Shown: one piece after another, positions 44,867 to 56,844 of the stretch
How positions within the stretch are numbered: position 1 is the stretch's first letter
How the letters are laid out: the number at the start of each line of letters is the position of its first letter
Assembly (NCBI GenBank): GCA_030770425.1
Contig: JASJFT010000036.1
Coordinates: forward strand, 1 to 64,000
From: Darksidea phi
Lineage: Eukaryota > Ascomycota > Dothideomycetes > Pleosporales > Lentitheciaceae
Direction: 5' to 3'
Length of the DNA: 64,000 bases
Notes under the pieces: generated by a model
What the model was told of the DNA's origin: nothing
The model's input: the letters and a program-made list of their open reading frames with translations, nothing else
Database searches by the model: none
Made by a program: the position numbers and the translations under genes

Positions 44867-45742
44867 GACGGCGCTGCGAAGAAGGGAGCGTGGTCAGGAG
44901 AAGGTGTGGGCGGGTGGTGGCGGCGCGACAATCACGGGCGGCGCTGGTGGGCATTCACCATGATGCAGCTGGAGGAGGGTTGGCGATGCAGCAGCAAGAG
45001 GTGCAAACGTGGCGGCCGTTCAGGGAACGACGACGCTGGACGCTGGACGCTTGACTCGGGCCCGGGATGGAGACACGCTCCGAGCCTTGGTCGCCGGTCG
45101 AGTGCGCGGGAGGGAGGTCGGGAAATGCAGCCTTCTCGTAATGCGCGTTCGATATCGTGGCGTCGGCTTTTTGGGTCGAGAGGGCGAGAACAGTGTCAGG
45201 AGAGCCGCTAGACTTATGCAGCCCTCTGGCCGCCGCCTGTCTCCTTTTAATTAGATGGCGCCCCCGCAGAGCCTCGCGCGAGCTGCTCAATTGACGGCGC
45301 TATCGAGGGAATAGCCGCCAGCACGAATAGAGTGCTCGTCAAGGTTGGATCCCCTCGAGTGCGTCCATGTTCATAATGTTGGCAGCCCTGGGCGCGCTTC
45401 CTTGTCCTCTTCGTCGGACGCTCTGGCCACGAGGCCCCATCGCGGTTGCCGTCCGTGCACTGCGCTAGTGCCTACGCGCCGCCATGGCTTATCGTCGCGA
45501 CGCCTGTCCATCACCGCCCCCCTTCCCACCCCCCAGGTGCCAGGCCTGCTCCACCATCGCCTCCACGCCTGCCTGCCACTGTCCTGGACGAGGAGGAGAT
45601 AGCAGCCGAGCCTTCCTCAGACGGCGACCATCTTTGCGCGTTACGCTGCCTCAGTCCACATTTGAAGCATGCTCTCCCCGCACCCATCACGTCTGTGGTC
45701 ACTGGTCGACGGCTTTGCGTCATCCCATCTGGCTTGAGCGCG
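44867..45742. promoter_or_regulatory. Shared divergent region of pob1 and the MIZ gene
   Basis: About 876 bases between the two divergently transcribed genes. The MIZ side is very GC-rich and CT-rich. Open frames here (for example 44408-45211 plus) are GC-driven shadows. The frame of the MIZ gene also runs upstream without ATG from 45446, so a 5' exon may lie here. Confidence 0.5.
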
Positions 45743-48733
45743 GATATGGCGCAGGGGGGCCGCGCTGCGGCGCGCGAACCGAATGGTGCTGCAGACGCTG
45801 CCGCCACCCAGAACACGCTCAATTATGCGCTGGGAAACCTGGGCGGGAAGCAGAAGGCGTGGATGTCTTCGGGCCAGGCCACCTCGTCGAACGTCAACCT
45901 CAACTCGCCGGTAACCAAACGCAAGCCCGGACGACCCCCCAAGCCGCGCCCGAGAGAGCTGCGGCAAAAGACGCAATGCAGTCCTACCGTCGGGGCACAG
46001 CACGTCTACCACGTACCCTCGAACTCGACCTCTCCTCAGCTCGCAAACGTCCTTTCACACCCGACCGCTAGTCGTACCCTGCCCTCGCCCACTACTGTTT
46101 TGCCCTCGCCTTCGCCGAGCGAAGAAGCAACTGTAGAGCACACATCCGCACCTACGGTGTTGCACTTGAGCCCAATACCGGCAGCTGACGGGGCCCAAGA
46201 GACAGCAATTGTACGAAATGACTACATTCCGGCGCGAGACACGTTGCCTGATATTACGTTTATGGAGGACTCGCGACAACCAACTTCCGCACATAAAAGA
46301 GCTGCTGAGGCAGATGGCGCAGAGGTGGATAAACGGAGCCGTGTAGGGAGTGCCATGCAACAAGCACGTACGAACCCGCCATCTCTGAGAATAGACAATC
46401 TACGGCAGGCGTCGTTCCAATTTCCAGGGCAAGGGGAAAGCGCCAACCCTTCCCCCGGCCCCCTACAGTCACAGATGCAGTCACCGTACCCAAGTCGCTC
46501 AAACCCACATGGCATGCAAAATCAAGATCAGGTCCAATTGCAAGCCGGCAGGACTCAGCCGCAGGGTCAGTCTCCTTTCGGCCCGCATGGTGTCTTATCA
46601 CGTGAGCTCCCTCAGCAGCAGCCATCTGTTATCCCGCCTAATAGCCGTGATTCCAATCAGAGAGAGACGGGCGTGCCTTTGGGCTGGTATACGAAGCCGT
46701 ATTGTATCGACAAACTGGAACGTTTCTTTGCCACGACCGCCATTTCTCCCGATCACCCCCGCGACGGAAAGCGGCTCGATATGCTGAGAGATGCAATTGA
46801 ACGGGAGGACTGGGCCTATCTGACAATGCACCAGTATTACTGCGTACTGACGGCAAATACAGAGGCCCTACCCCTAGGCTGCCGGAACAACCCTAACTTG
46901 CCATTCGCAGTCCGACTCATGGGCCATGTCCTTGGCGGCAATGACCTCCTTTCTCCAGCAGTCTTGGATTTCTTTGCCAACTTCCCTATGCCACTGTCAC
47001 ATCTTGGTGAGATGTTTCCTCGGCGATTTGAACAACAGGCACAGATGTTCTTCAACTTCATGCAACAATCCCCGAATTTCGAGAGACTGTGGCTGATCTG
47101 CCAACAACGTAACTACCCACCGTTGATGCGAGAATTAGTCTACGACCTTGGGATCTCCTCCACCGTCTTCCAGCGAATAGTGTTCATTGCCACTTTCCGT
47201 CGTCTCATCTCACTCTGGATAGGGCCAACTCAACAAATGCAAGCCCAGTATGAAACCCAGGCTACTAAGCTCTTTGAGGAGAATCAGTCTCAGTTTTACC
47301 TTCACAAAGCCAGCCAATCGAACAATCAACCCGTCGACTTTGATCGCGAACGGGAGTTAGAAACGCAGCAATGGGGAAGTCAGCTGAAGCAACTGTGTGA
47401 TGGTGCGCTCCAGCAATCTGAGTCGTTTCTACTAGGAACAGCATCTCAGGTACCACAACAAACACGGCGATCACATCCGCAGAACCACCACATCCCGCAA
47501 TCCTCGACGACGCGGCCTCCCGTCGACGCGACGCTGGTCCAACGAGGGCGTGGACGGGGTCGACCGCGCTTGTACACTGCACCGCGCCTAGCAGAACCCC
47601 CCTTCGTACCCCTATTACCTGCCCGCGGTGTGCATCCACCACAACAACGTATCGCCGACCCCTCTCGGTTCGGTCTTCATCAAGCCCATCTCAGGAGCCC
47701 ACTCCTGCGAGCGAAATCGAGCGAGCAAAAGCTATACCAATACGTGAAGGGCTTTCTCAAGACTCCCGTACGCCTAACCCTTGAAGGTCATGAGATCGAA
47801 GAGTGGACCTTCACGTTAACAGGCGAAGACCTGCAGCGAGTCCCCAAAAATCAGCCCAACACCACAGGCGCCCCTCCGATTCGGGTCATCGATGAATATA
47901 GTCGACTTCTTCGTATTCGGTGCGTGAAGTGGACTTCACCCGAGGTTCCCAATGAGCACGCATGGGCTACTGCGGACACCTCCTGGATTCCCTACTCTTA
48001 CTTCACATTAAATGGCCGGAATCTCCAGCCAAGGAAGAAGATTCATCACGGAAAGGACTTGCCCATGGACATATCGTCTTTTGTCCAAGAGGGCGAGAAT
48101 AAGCTTGAGATTGCTATCATGCGCCAAAGTAATGACGAAAACTACCGCAAATATCTTGTTGCCATTGAGATCGTGGCTATAAAGACCCACAATGCCATCA
48201 TAAAGGACTGCCAACAAATCAATCATATCAGTCCTTCTACGATGATAGAGCGCATCAGACAGAAACTCTCTGCCTCAAGTGGCGACGACGATATTATCAT
48301 TGTGGAAGACAACCTCACCATCAGTCTCATTGATCCATTCAGCGCTTCTAAACTCTGCGATATCCCGGCTCGTAGCAAAGTATGTTTGCACTACGACTGC
48401 TTCGATCTGGACACATTCCTGCAGACTCGTGAAAAGAAGGGAGATGTCACTACGGCCGACCAGTGGAAGTGTCCGATCTGTAATAGTGACGCTCGACCCC
48501 AACATCTTGTCGTGGACGGGTTTCTTGAGGATGTGCACGCGAAACTCTATGAGCAGGGCTTGCATGATACACGTGCCATCGTTGTGGGTCAAGACGGTTC
48601 ATGGAAGCCGAAGGCGGAAATCCGCGATCCTGACGGCGTACAAGATGTCGGCACGCCTGATGACGACCCTGTTCTAACGAAGCCGCAACGACAGCCTTCC
48701 GTACACATAGAAGTGATCGACTTGACCGACTAG
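45743..48733 (+). CDS. MIZ/SP-RING zinc-finger protein, SUMO E3 ligase-like
   Basis: Single long exon, 996 residues from MAQGGRAAAR. An AT-hook-like basic patch (TKRKPGRPPKPRPRE) lies near residue 55-70, with a second (RGRGRGRPRLY) about 595-610, so DNA binding is likely. The middle (about 300-540) is helix-rich and mostly folded. The C-terminal SP-RING runs about 865-935: LCDIPARSKVCLHYDCFD with Cys-x-His-x-Cys ligands, then WKCPICNSDARPQHLVVDG (CPIC at about 910-913). SP-RINGs in PIAS/Siz proteins bind the SUMO E2 Ubc9, so a nuclear SUMO ligase role is inferred; no SAP domain is seen. The upstream open frame begins without ATG and its residues are low-complexity, so I take the ATG at 45743, but an upstream exon cannot be excluded. 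Confidence 0.87.
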   Translation, partial: DMAQGGRAAAREPNGAADAAATQNTLNYALGNLGGKQKAWMSSGQATSSNVNLNSPVTKRKPGRPPKPRPRELRQKTQCSPTVGAQHVYHVPSNSTSPQLANVLSHPTASRTLPSPTTVLPSPSPSEEATVEHTSAPTVLHLSPIPAADGAQETAIVRNDYIPARDTLPDITFMEDSRQPTSAHKRAAEADGAEVDKRSRVGSAMQQARTNPPSLRIDNLRQASFQFPGQGESANPSPGPLQSQMQSPYPSRSNPHGMQNQDQVQLQAGRTQPQGQSPFGPHGVLSRELPQQQPSVIPPNSRDSNQRETGVPLGWYTKPYCIDKLERFFATTAISPDHPRDGKRLDMLRDAIEREDWAYLTMHQYYCVLTANTEALPLGCRNNPNLPFAVRLMGHVLGGNDLLSPAVLDFFANFPMPLSHLGEMFPRRFEQQAQMFFNFMQQSPNFERLWLICQQRNYPPLMRELVYDLGISSTVFQRIVFIATFRRLISLWIGPTQQMQAQYETQATKLFEENQSQFYLHKASQSNNQPVDFDRERELETQQWGSQLKQLCDGALQQSESFLLGTASQVPQQTRRSHPQNHHIPQSSTTRPPVDATLVQRGRGRGRPRLYTAPRLAEPPFVPLLPARGVHPPQQRIADPSRFGLHQAHLRSPLLRAKSSEQKLYQYVKGFLKTPVRLTLEGHEIEEWTFTLTGEDLQRVPKNQPNTTGAPPIRVIDEYSRLLRIRCVKWTSPEVPNEHAWATADTSWIPYSYFTLNGRNLQPRKKIHHGKDLPMDISSFVQEGENKLEIAIMRQSNDENYRKYLVAIEIVAIKTHNAIIKDCQQINHISPSTMIERIRQKLSASSGDDDIIIVEDNLTISLIDPFSASKLCDIPARSKVCLHYDCFDLDTFLQTREKKGDVTTADQWKCPICNSDARPQHLVVDGFLEDVHAKLYEQGLHDTRAIVVGQDGSWKPKAEIRDPDGVQDVGTPDDDPVLTKPQRQPSVHIEVIDLTD

Positions 48734-50555
48734 GTGCCACAATTCGCATTTTCTTCGGGTTTCTTTGGACAGTGGAAAAGGCGTTTTCTCTATTGGGCTA
48801 TCGGGGCATGAGGGCGTCAAGATGCGACCGTTCATGAGAAGCTAGGCGTTATGGAAGACTGGGTTCACAGATGCGTGATTTCGGCGTGGTTATACCCAAA
48901 TCATTTCTGACATCTACGACATGATTCACATGTACCCCCTTTCTACTGCCACAACCGTCATGGGAGATTCATTTACTCGGGGCGAAGTGTGATTATCAGG
49001 TATCCGGACTGTGGAAGGCTTCATTTTCAAGGTTGGGCGTTCACGAGCGGGTGTTTGGAGAGATGGATATCCCATGCTAGGTTTCCATGGTACCGGCACC
49101 ATAGGTACTGCAGCGTGATGCAAGCACTTGACTGTAATTCGATAATTCTCGGTTCTCTCCCCCTGTCTTCCATCGCCAAGCGCTACTGGATGAAGAGATG
49201 TTGACGGTGGACTACTTGTGCTAGTTAATACATATTAGTAAGCGAGGTAGCGGGGCAGTTCTTGTTGTGCATCGTCTTTCGGATCCCTTTGTTTTCTGCA
49301 TCGTCGTAGGTGATGGGCCATATTTCTTCACATGGCTCCTCGGCGAAAGCACGCCTCACCTATTTCTCAACTTCATTACGAACACCTCTCCCTCCACCCC
49401 CTACCCCTCCTATTTTTTGACGTGTTTGATGGGCGTCCAAGTGTGCGGGGGGTACTCTGGACTGACACTTCAAAGAAGGGTCACCAGTCGAGGCCGAGTT
49501 GGATCCACGCGTTCGTTCTTCGCACTACTCCACGTGCCAACGTATTGCGAACATTTCGCCGCCAGTTAATTATACGACGTGCCGGCTCAGGTGAGGCAAA
49601 GGCTCTTGGGGTTGGCTCGGCTGCATCTCAGTCAGGTTCGGTTGTGCTGATTCCACGCGGTTTTCGACCATGTCCGGTGTGTTGTCCTCGACAAGAGTCA
49701 TCCGACAATCCTTGTGCGACGCACCATGACGCGCATAGCAATGCTGTTACCCCACAATTGGTCTGTTGCATCTCGCTGCAACATGGCCTACTCTTGCGCC
49801 ATGCTGCTGTTCTCCGCACTGATTCAGCCCGGCGGTCTGTCGTCCGTAACAGGCGCCGAAGCGGCATAAGGCAACAAGGCAACAGCTGCATGTCGTGGTC
49901 AGCGTGACAGCATCGTGTCCAAGGGTCAGCCTCGTGAGCTCCTCTTATCATTCGGGTCAGCGGCGCCCGTCTTGCGACTATGCTGCTGCCCGACCAGATT
50001 CCGGACGACTAATTGGCTACGCCATTCATCGAGCATATTAGCCTTTCAATCTCTCCATTTCTTTCGTATGGCTCTTGCTGGCCGGGGTCATTTGGCACGC
50101 CAACCCTTGAGCTGCCCAACACTGGCCCTCAGACGAGTCACTTCTCGAGGCTCGTAGACCGGTAGCATTGGCGCACCAAGCATGACACAGGAAAATCTGT
50201 CTACGCCTACCTTCTGCCCAAGTAACCGTATTGTCTCGCTTACTAAACTCTGTTCTGATGTCGGGTCCGCCTGTAGGTATATGTGCGCTGTTCGCTGTGG
50301 TAGCTGACGGTGTGCCAGCGCCCTTCATACGGAAATCTGCACCAACTTCCAGGTGAGACCGGACCAAAAACCGACCCGCCGCCGGTAAGTCGAGAGAGAC
50401 GGTGCCTCCCAGTCCGCCCTGGCTTACGTGTTGTAGTTTCCCACGCCGCCGAAGCCTAGCTCTTCACAAAGATACTCAGGTCAGTCAACGAAAGCACCCG
50501 TCTAAACAGAGCGGGAAAGACTTGTTTTGAAACACTCTCGGGGCCCCTCTCTGAT
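48734..50555. other. Gene-poor region
   Basis: About 1.8 kb. A 191-codon plus-strand frame (49332-49907) overlaps an opposite-strand frame (49628-49951) and has no motif. Probably intergenic. Confidence 0.4.
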
Positions 50556-51031
50556 GTGACGGCAGATGTCCAACACTCCCCAGAGCAGAAGAAGGTGCTT
50601 CAACAGCCTACATACGAAGATTCGGAGCATGCTGCGCCGTCACCGACCCAGAGTGCGCACCATCCGGCGTCTGAGTACTCGCGTTCTCCACACACCGCAT
50701 ACTCGTATCGTTCGCCATACGTGCAGACTGCCCCACAGCAAACGTACCAACGAGCGCCAAGTGGACACGACGCGACCGTGACATGGACGAGTCACGCTGA
50801 TGGTAGAGCATATGAACAGAGAAGTGAGAGGGAGAGCGCACAGGCACAAAGCACGCAGTCACCGTGGGGTGAGTGGACCTGGAGCGCCCAGCACAGCAGC
50901 TACTACAGGGTTCGTCGGAATCGCGATGGTAAGTGTACCTCGACACATTCCCAGCAGGCAACTTGATAACGAACGGCACTTGGACAGGAAACTACGAGTA
51001 CGAGTGGAATAAAGGCACGTCCACGACATGA
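50556..51031 (+). CDS. Disordered conserved fungal protein, last two exons (start unresolved)
   Basis: Exons about 50556-50928 and 50988-51031 (59-nt intron, GTAAGT...GACAG). The second exon continues RVRRNRDGNYEYEWNKGTSTT and the stop. The body is Gln/Ser/Tyr-rich (AYSYRSPYVQTAPQQTYQR) and ends in a small aromatic motif, WGEWTWSAQHSSYYRVRR, a pattern seen in a family of short fungal proteins of unknown role. The 5' end is unresolved: the frame is open upstream to at least 50460 without an ATG, and the ATG at 50566 is in another frame. A first exon may lie at 50252-50350, where an ATG-led frame (MSGPPVGICALFAVVADG) ends near a GTGAGA donor. Confidence 0.55.
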
Positions 51032-51867
51032 CCAACGGAATCGATTCGCGTTTCAGGAGCAGTAGCCTCTGGATTCAGATGTCCAACATGCGACTCTCTG
51101 TTCGCGCCATCCATTCTCTCCTGCGAGCACGACAGATGCCCAAAAGGGTCCGCGCTGAAGGGGTAGCATAACGGGTATAGCGCATGTCCTAAGTCGCGCT
51201 GAGGCGTCTTTCGGCGCACACATGTCTGGAATATGGTTCCCTAAGAATTGAATAGCTTTCGCGTTAGCCATTGCCGGTATTGGGAATCGGTGCCCTCATA
51301 GTTTGCTGCTCCTTGGGAAGCGCTGTTTGCCGTGCCCTGTTCAGCCGCCAGCTGTCTGGCGCATTCCTGCGCCTCCGCTCTCCCGTAATATTGCGCGGGG
51401 CTCTGGCACAAAGCATGTTTGGCACCCCTCGGTTGCCCTAGTAGAAAATGGTGTCCTCTGCAAAGTTCCCGGCACGTCAGCACCCGCCTTTCCCGTGTCG
51501 GGACCGCATGCCGTTCTCCCATTAGACCGTCCGTCGCAACCCATCGCGCTTCGCGTCTGCCTTGGTCTTCGTACACCGCTGCAGCGACACGAAGGCATTT
51601 TCTGCCCTGCTAGCGTGGCACCCTTTGAATGGCAGCGCCAAATCCACTGCCCTCCAGCGCCCCGAAGCCCCTCACTTTTTTGCGCCGTGTCGCATACATC
51701 AGCGCAGCGATATAATTGCGGGCTTATGGTAAATGACTCTCGTTGTGCTACCGCAGCCTCACCCTAACATCATGCTAGAGCTCATAATCCCACACTGGGC
51801 CTGGACCCGAAAGCATTGCACATCGGACCCGGAGCTAGGACTCGGCTCCGGAACAAAGAGCCACGAG
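51032..51867. other. Intergenic region
   Basis: About 840 bases. Overlapping frames on both strands (51303-51767 plus, 51241-51576 minus) have no motifs. An ATG at 51733 is in frame with the next gene and could lengthen it. Confidence 0.4.
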
Positions 51868-53242
51868 ATGAGAAAAGTCGCGGTCAAAGAGAAAGAGTCC
51901 ACATCACAGCCTACATCAGTATCAGACAGCACCATTGTTTCCTCGTCCGATGAGGCTGCCGCGAAAGGTATACACGCCTGACACCGAAGCCGCTCAGCTC
52001 ACTAATATCCCGCTAGACGTTCAAGATGAGCCCAAAATGGTCCCGCCGAAGAAGACACGAAAGCAATGGTTCTTTCTCCGTTGGATACAACTCCTCCTTC
52101 GCCATCCCGAAGTCGTCCCCGATGACCGCTTTAAGAAGCTAGGCTATGAAGACAGTCAGTATGGGACGTACGGGCCATGAAGCCGTCTAACATGCTTCAG
52201 TAAACTCTTATCCTATCGGATACCCGCAGTGGGCCGCCTATCAAAATTCAGACCCGACATTTAAAGTCTACAAGCGTTTTGGGACGCTTAGAAACCGTAT
52301 CATTCTTTACCGGCAGCAGGAAATAGCACTATTGGAAGAAGAACTCAAACGAATGGATGAAGAGGACGACAAAAGCGAGAACTTCAAGACCAGGTCAATG
52401 CTTATCGACAAAAAGGAAGCGGAATCGAAGCGCATGAATTTAGTCGATCAAATTGACGCCAAGCTCCAGCACTACGGTGAGTATGTGCAGCCTTCTTCCG
52501 GATCCTGTAGCTAATGTCCCACCAGATGAACTGCTCCAGCGCGAGAAGCGGTCGGCCTTGATGCAGAAGCCAAGTAAACGCAATTACCGCAGTCTAGTCA
52601 ACTATATATACAACAACAAACCCGTCATCGAAGACGAGATACAGTTCCTCCAGCACCGCGACGACTTCGTCCTTCTCGCAAACCAAACCGACTCGCCTCT
52701 GGAAATCATATTAGACTGGATGATTTGCAGAATACCCATCCGTTGGGTTAGGGTGAGTATTTTGTTCGCACTGCACTTGACTTTCGGCTGACCCAGCCAC
52801 AGCGGCAGTTCTCCTCGGAAGCACAATGCAACAAGGCATCGGATAACCACACAACACTAACTAGCCCACGCAAGCTCGTTTTCCTCGCCCGCGGAATTGC
52901 TACTGTCTGGGCTATCCTCTTAATCACTGTGCCGCTTTCCGTACTAGCTACGAAGAGCATCTGCGACAAGACAAAGCTCATTGTCTTGTTGGTGTCACTA
53001 TTTGCTTTTCCGGTAACCATTCAGGTGGCAGCCAGACCGCGGAATCTGGAGCTATTTGTTGCTACTGCTACGTAAGTCACGAATTCTCGGACGATTTGGA
53101 GAAAGAGAGGTTTGCTAACAAGTACAGGTATTGCGCCGTTCTCAGTACGCTCTTAGTCACGAGCACCACGTTCGACATTTCGGAGTTCCAGCGGCAAATG
53201 TTCGTAGGACCTTCTCTTGGGAACGCCACTGTTTCGACCTGA
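51868..53242 (+). CDS. DUF6594 family membrane protein, six exons
   Basis: Exons 51868-51967, 52017-52154, 52201-52476, 52526-52752, 52803-53071 and 53128-53242; introns 46-56 nt. The product is about 374 residues (419 if the ATG at 51733 is used). A disordered acidic-basic N-terminus is followed by the DUF6594 core: GYPQWAAYQNSDPTFKVYKR, then RFGTLRNRIILYRQQEIALL and a coiled coil (about 160-215), then a helical block (DFVLLANQTDSPLEIILDW). Three hydrophobic segments close the protein (WAILLITVPLSVLATKSI, LIVLLVSLFAFPVTIQVA, LELFVATATYCAVLSTLL). The family is common in filamentous ascomycetes and of unknown function. The second intron has a weak GTCAGT donor but restores DINSYPIGYPQW in phase. 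All six exons agree in phase. Confidence 0.85.
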
Positions 53243-54983
53243 TTACCTCACGATCAGGGCAAAGAAAGAATGGTAGAAAGTGAACAGCCGTCCTTCGTAC
53301 ATTCCTTCCTCCGCGTACAAATTTCAACTATGAACAGCTTCCTTATTGGCCCGTAGGCAATGGCAAGATTCTGTAGCGCCTTTGATACCGAGCGAAGGCT
53401 CAACTTCGACCGACCTTACATCACATAGTACCCATGTCTCGTTGCTCGCGTTTCAACAACAACTTTGGTCAGGCTTCGCAATCGATTCAAGTCAGTCGGA
53501 GGAGGGTTGTACAAAAATAGGGTTAGATGTGTTTCCCGCCTCTTTCCCAAGCAGTTCCATTGCGGCATATCACTCGTCCATCGAATCTGTCCTTAAAACC
53601 CTAGATTTTCTTCGTTGGCACTTCTAACTATCTGACCGATCAAAATTTCCCGATCCCTACCCACCATGCACTTCGCCACCCCAACAATAACTTCACTCGC
53701 AGTCGTGGTTCAAATAAGGTAGGACACTAACGCAATCCTTCGGGTCGACACACCCGATATTCCAGGATCATGCAGATGAAAAATGGAACTTCGTACTACG
53801 ATGCGTTACTGTGCGCTGGAATTATACGAGAACTTGGCAGAGTGAATTTCAGAAGCCAACGAAGGATGACTTCGAGGATGTATTATAACAATTTCCCTTC
53901 CCTTGCTTCTCCTAGCGTACCGTTCATTTCGTTATCGACGAGATCTCCTCTCGTGGTTGCAGTTCAACCCACCCATGCCCTAGACAATGCTTCGGTCCCA
54001 GCCCAACGTCCAACCCTTTGGAAGCGTTCAGCCTAAGCGCAACAGCCAAAACACACTCTCGAGCACCTCTCCACCCTCTTCATTGCAACCAAGAACGGGT
54101 TTAAGCTGCAATACAAGGCGCGCTAATGACTAGCTTGCGAGGGATCCCAGCATAGCTTCCGCTAGCCGTGAAGCTAGGCTTGGAGTGGATGGATAGCTAG
54201 GCAGATGAACGTCCCTGTTTACGCTTTAATAGGCGTCTTTTACGCAGAGTGCAAAATGTACAGTGGTGAGCGGACACGATAGATATGTATTGATGTTGTA
54301 CGACGCAGCACTCTACTCTACAACAAACTCCATCCGGAACTATCAGCGAGACTTTTACATACGGCGTGTGAACTAAGTGAAGGGGACGAAAAAGGATATG
54401 AGGCGTCGAGGGCCGTTCATGATGTGCTACAGCATGCAATTTCAGCACTGTTGGGGCTTGGATACGTTCTTTTAGTCGAAGGGATCTGCCTAGAGGTTGG
54501 ACGTGTTGTGTACAGTATATAGTGTCTCAAGTCATTATCAGTAAACATCATCTAGCCTGTAACTCCTATACTACTGTATCTCTATTACTACCGTTAGAAC
54601 CATGTGGTTACTTTAGGCCAGCTCTTTTATATAGCAGATATTGTATGCTTATTAGATCGAATGCATGCAAAGTGTTCTGGCTCTTGCTACCCACTTTAAA
54701 AAGAACCCGCCGAAGGTAGATTGATTCTCGTATACTCTGCGTTAACACTCTCTTCGGTGATTATTCTATGTTGTCCTCTGGTTTCGTACTTTCCCAATAT
54801 CCTCGCCAGCTTCAAAGTATTCTTGCTAACTCGTCCACGCACCACCCCATCACAATCAATCCCTCGATATCGCAACCCAAAAGCCTGTTAAAACCATTGA
54901 ATTGTACATTTTCGCCAAGATGAGCAGACCATGTCGGAATCGGATGATGCTATGAATGTAAACACTCCTCATCCCTCTATCTG
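53243..54983. other. Convergent gene-poor region
   Basis: About 1.7 kb between convergent genes. Short frames (53346-53627, 53770-54036 and others) have no motifs; much of it is AT-rich. Confidence 0.4.
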
Positions 54984-56844
54984 TTATGATTTTTTTAAGT
55001 AGCTAAGCTGGTTCATAGCAAGCCGCCGCCTCAACTTCACCTCCCTCAGCCAATCTACCACAAAAAGGGCGCTTTCGAGGCCATATAGGAGACCTACACC
55101 TAAGAAATAAGCCCCGGGAAATGGTTCGTTGAATACAATAGCGGCAAAAACACTGATGCTCGCGTGCGAGAAAAATAGCATGGCAACCATTGAAAGATGG
55201 CGTTCTGATAGGAAGACTTGAGTTTTGCTGTAGTCATGGTTCGGCTGAGCATTTATCTCCCGAGCTAAAAACTCAAAGAGGGCGCCGGCGCAGAGTTCGC
55301 GGATGAGAGGTCTAAGGTCCTGAAATTCGGGTTTCGCCTCGAGGTCTTGGCGGAGTGCGACCAATAGCTCGTCTTTCCGGGTGTCAAGCGGGCTTGGTGT
55401 AATGGCCTGCTCTAGAGAAGTCCTCAGCTCCTGGTATGCTAATTCATCTGCTTTCAGTTTGGCTTCGTTTTCCGACAGCGCGATGCAACCCTTCGTATGT
55501 ACTATGTATGCGTCCCTAGCATCTTTGCAATATTAGTTGGATGTTTGACGGTTTTATTATCGGGCACCTCACCATTGTAAATTTCAGTTGCAGTCAAAAA
55601 AGGGATTGCTAACAAGGCCAACGCAACGACCTGTCCAAATCCCATTCTACGGACATCAGCTGTCGTCTTCGGGCCACGGAACCACGTTACATAGGCCGTC
55701 TGAGAACTGCCGTAAGCTAAGAAAAACCAGATAGTTGCTAGGTATTCGAGAAAGGACCGCCGATATGCGGTAAGGCTTTCGCGCCTTCTGATCAAGCCTG
55801 AAGCTGGTCTGGGGCTTATCAAAATACGGTGTTGGAGATGCGCGCTGTGGGTGAGGGCTTCGTGCTCATCCCTAGAGAGCTTTTGTGATAGACGGTGCTG
55901 TCTTCCTGTCAATCGCGCTGCAACTCGGTAGTTTCCTGCCATTGGATAGCTCGGCCTTCGAGGGTCCTTGTAAAGATTGTAGGTATGAGTGGCGTACAAG
56001 AGCATCAACCAAAGCAAAGGGAAGATGCTTGGGATAATGCTTGAGTTAACGCGATCAGATTTCAAGCCGTGCGATTTTCCGCTTTGTTGATCAATAATGC
56101 ACTGGATGGGTAGAGCAGGATTGCTGACGAAATCGTGCCGATTGCCAGCCCATACCATGACTACCTGCCAGTAACAGAAAAGAATGATGAAGATAAAGAT
56201 ACCCATAACCCTCCAATTGCGGACGACCTTGTGATCGTATAGATACTCCTGTAGGACGCGCAATGTCACTACGTGTGTCGTCGCGGAGAACCATGCTAAA
56301 CAAAGGACAATCCTGAGTTCGTGAAGAGTGAGGTGGCAACGATTCGCGAGAGCGGCAGCGAGGATGGCGGACCCAGTTATTAATTGCTGGTCACTGTATC
56401 CGAGGGCAAATCGCGTCACAGCTTCGATGCGCTGCTTCCGTGGTATCGACGGCCGCGGGCTTGCTATTGGACGGCGAATGCAGTGGTAAAAGCACGACTT
56501 GAAAGATAGCCAACACCGACTAAATTGGGGACAAACGGTTTTGCCAATATAGGATTGCTGGAGGTGTTGTATAACGGCCTCGTCCGTTTCTGAAAGTAGG
56601 CTTTCTGATAAAGAGTTCGTAAGGTAGCCGTAAAAGATAGTCGCGCAGGTGATTAGAGTTGCGAGGAAAAACGCAGCAAGCACCTACGGTGGACAACTTA
56701 GCAAAGTCGGTCTCACGGAGCACAGGGACAACTTACTCCAGTTCCTGCAATGTCGGCATCAAATTCAATTTCCGTGTTGCACCCATTGGCACCGGTGGGT
56801 GAGTAACATTGCTCGCAGTCCGTTGAGCTTCCACAGTTCCCCAT
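54984..56844 (-). CDS. Multi-pass membrane protein, three exons
   Basis: Exons 56844-56737, 56683-55573 and 55522-54984 (introns 53 and 50 nt), 585 residues. The short first exon supplies a cysteine-rich lumenal or external start (MGNCGSSTDCEQCYSPTGAN) that leads into the first membrane segment (VLAAFFLATLITCATIFYGY). At least five more hydrophobic segments follow (for example ILAAALANRCHLTLHEL... and IFIFIILFCYWQVVMVW, SIIPSIFPLLWLMLLYA, LALLAIPFLTATEIY) and two near the end (VAMLFFSHASISVFAAIVF, AYFLGVGLLYGLESALFVV). It resembles the integral membrane proteins common in Pezizomycotina with no assigned function. The second intron (55523-55572, donor GTGAGG) joins ATEIYND to ARDAYIVHTKGC and unites what look like two separate frames. 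Both joins are phase-consistent. Confidence 0.82.

Noticed and set aside
45446..45742. Upstream part of the MIZ frame
   Set aside because: Begins at TTG, low-complexity, no ATG; kept only as a possible upstream exon.
49332..49907. 191-codon plus-strand frame
   Set aside because: No domain, overlapping opposite-strand frame (49628-49951), no clear intron structure or leader.
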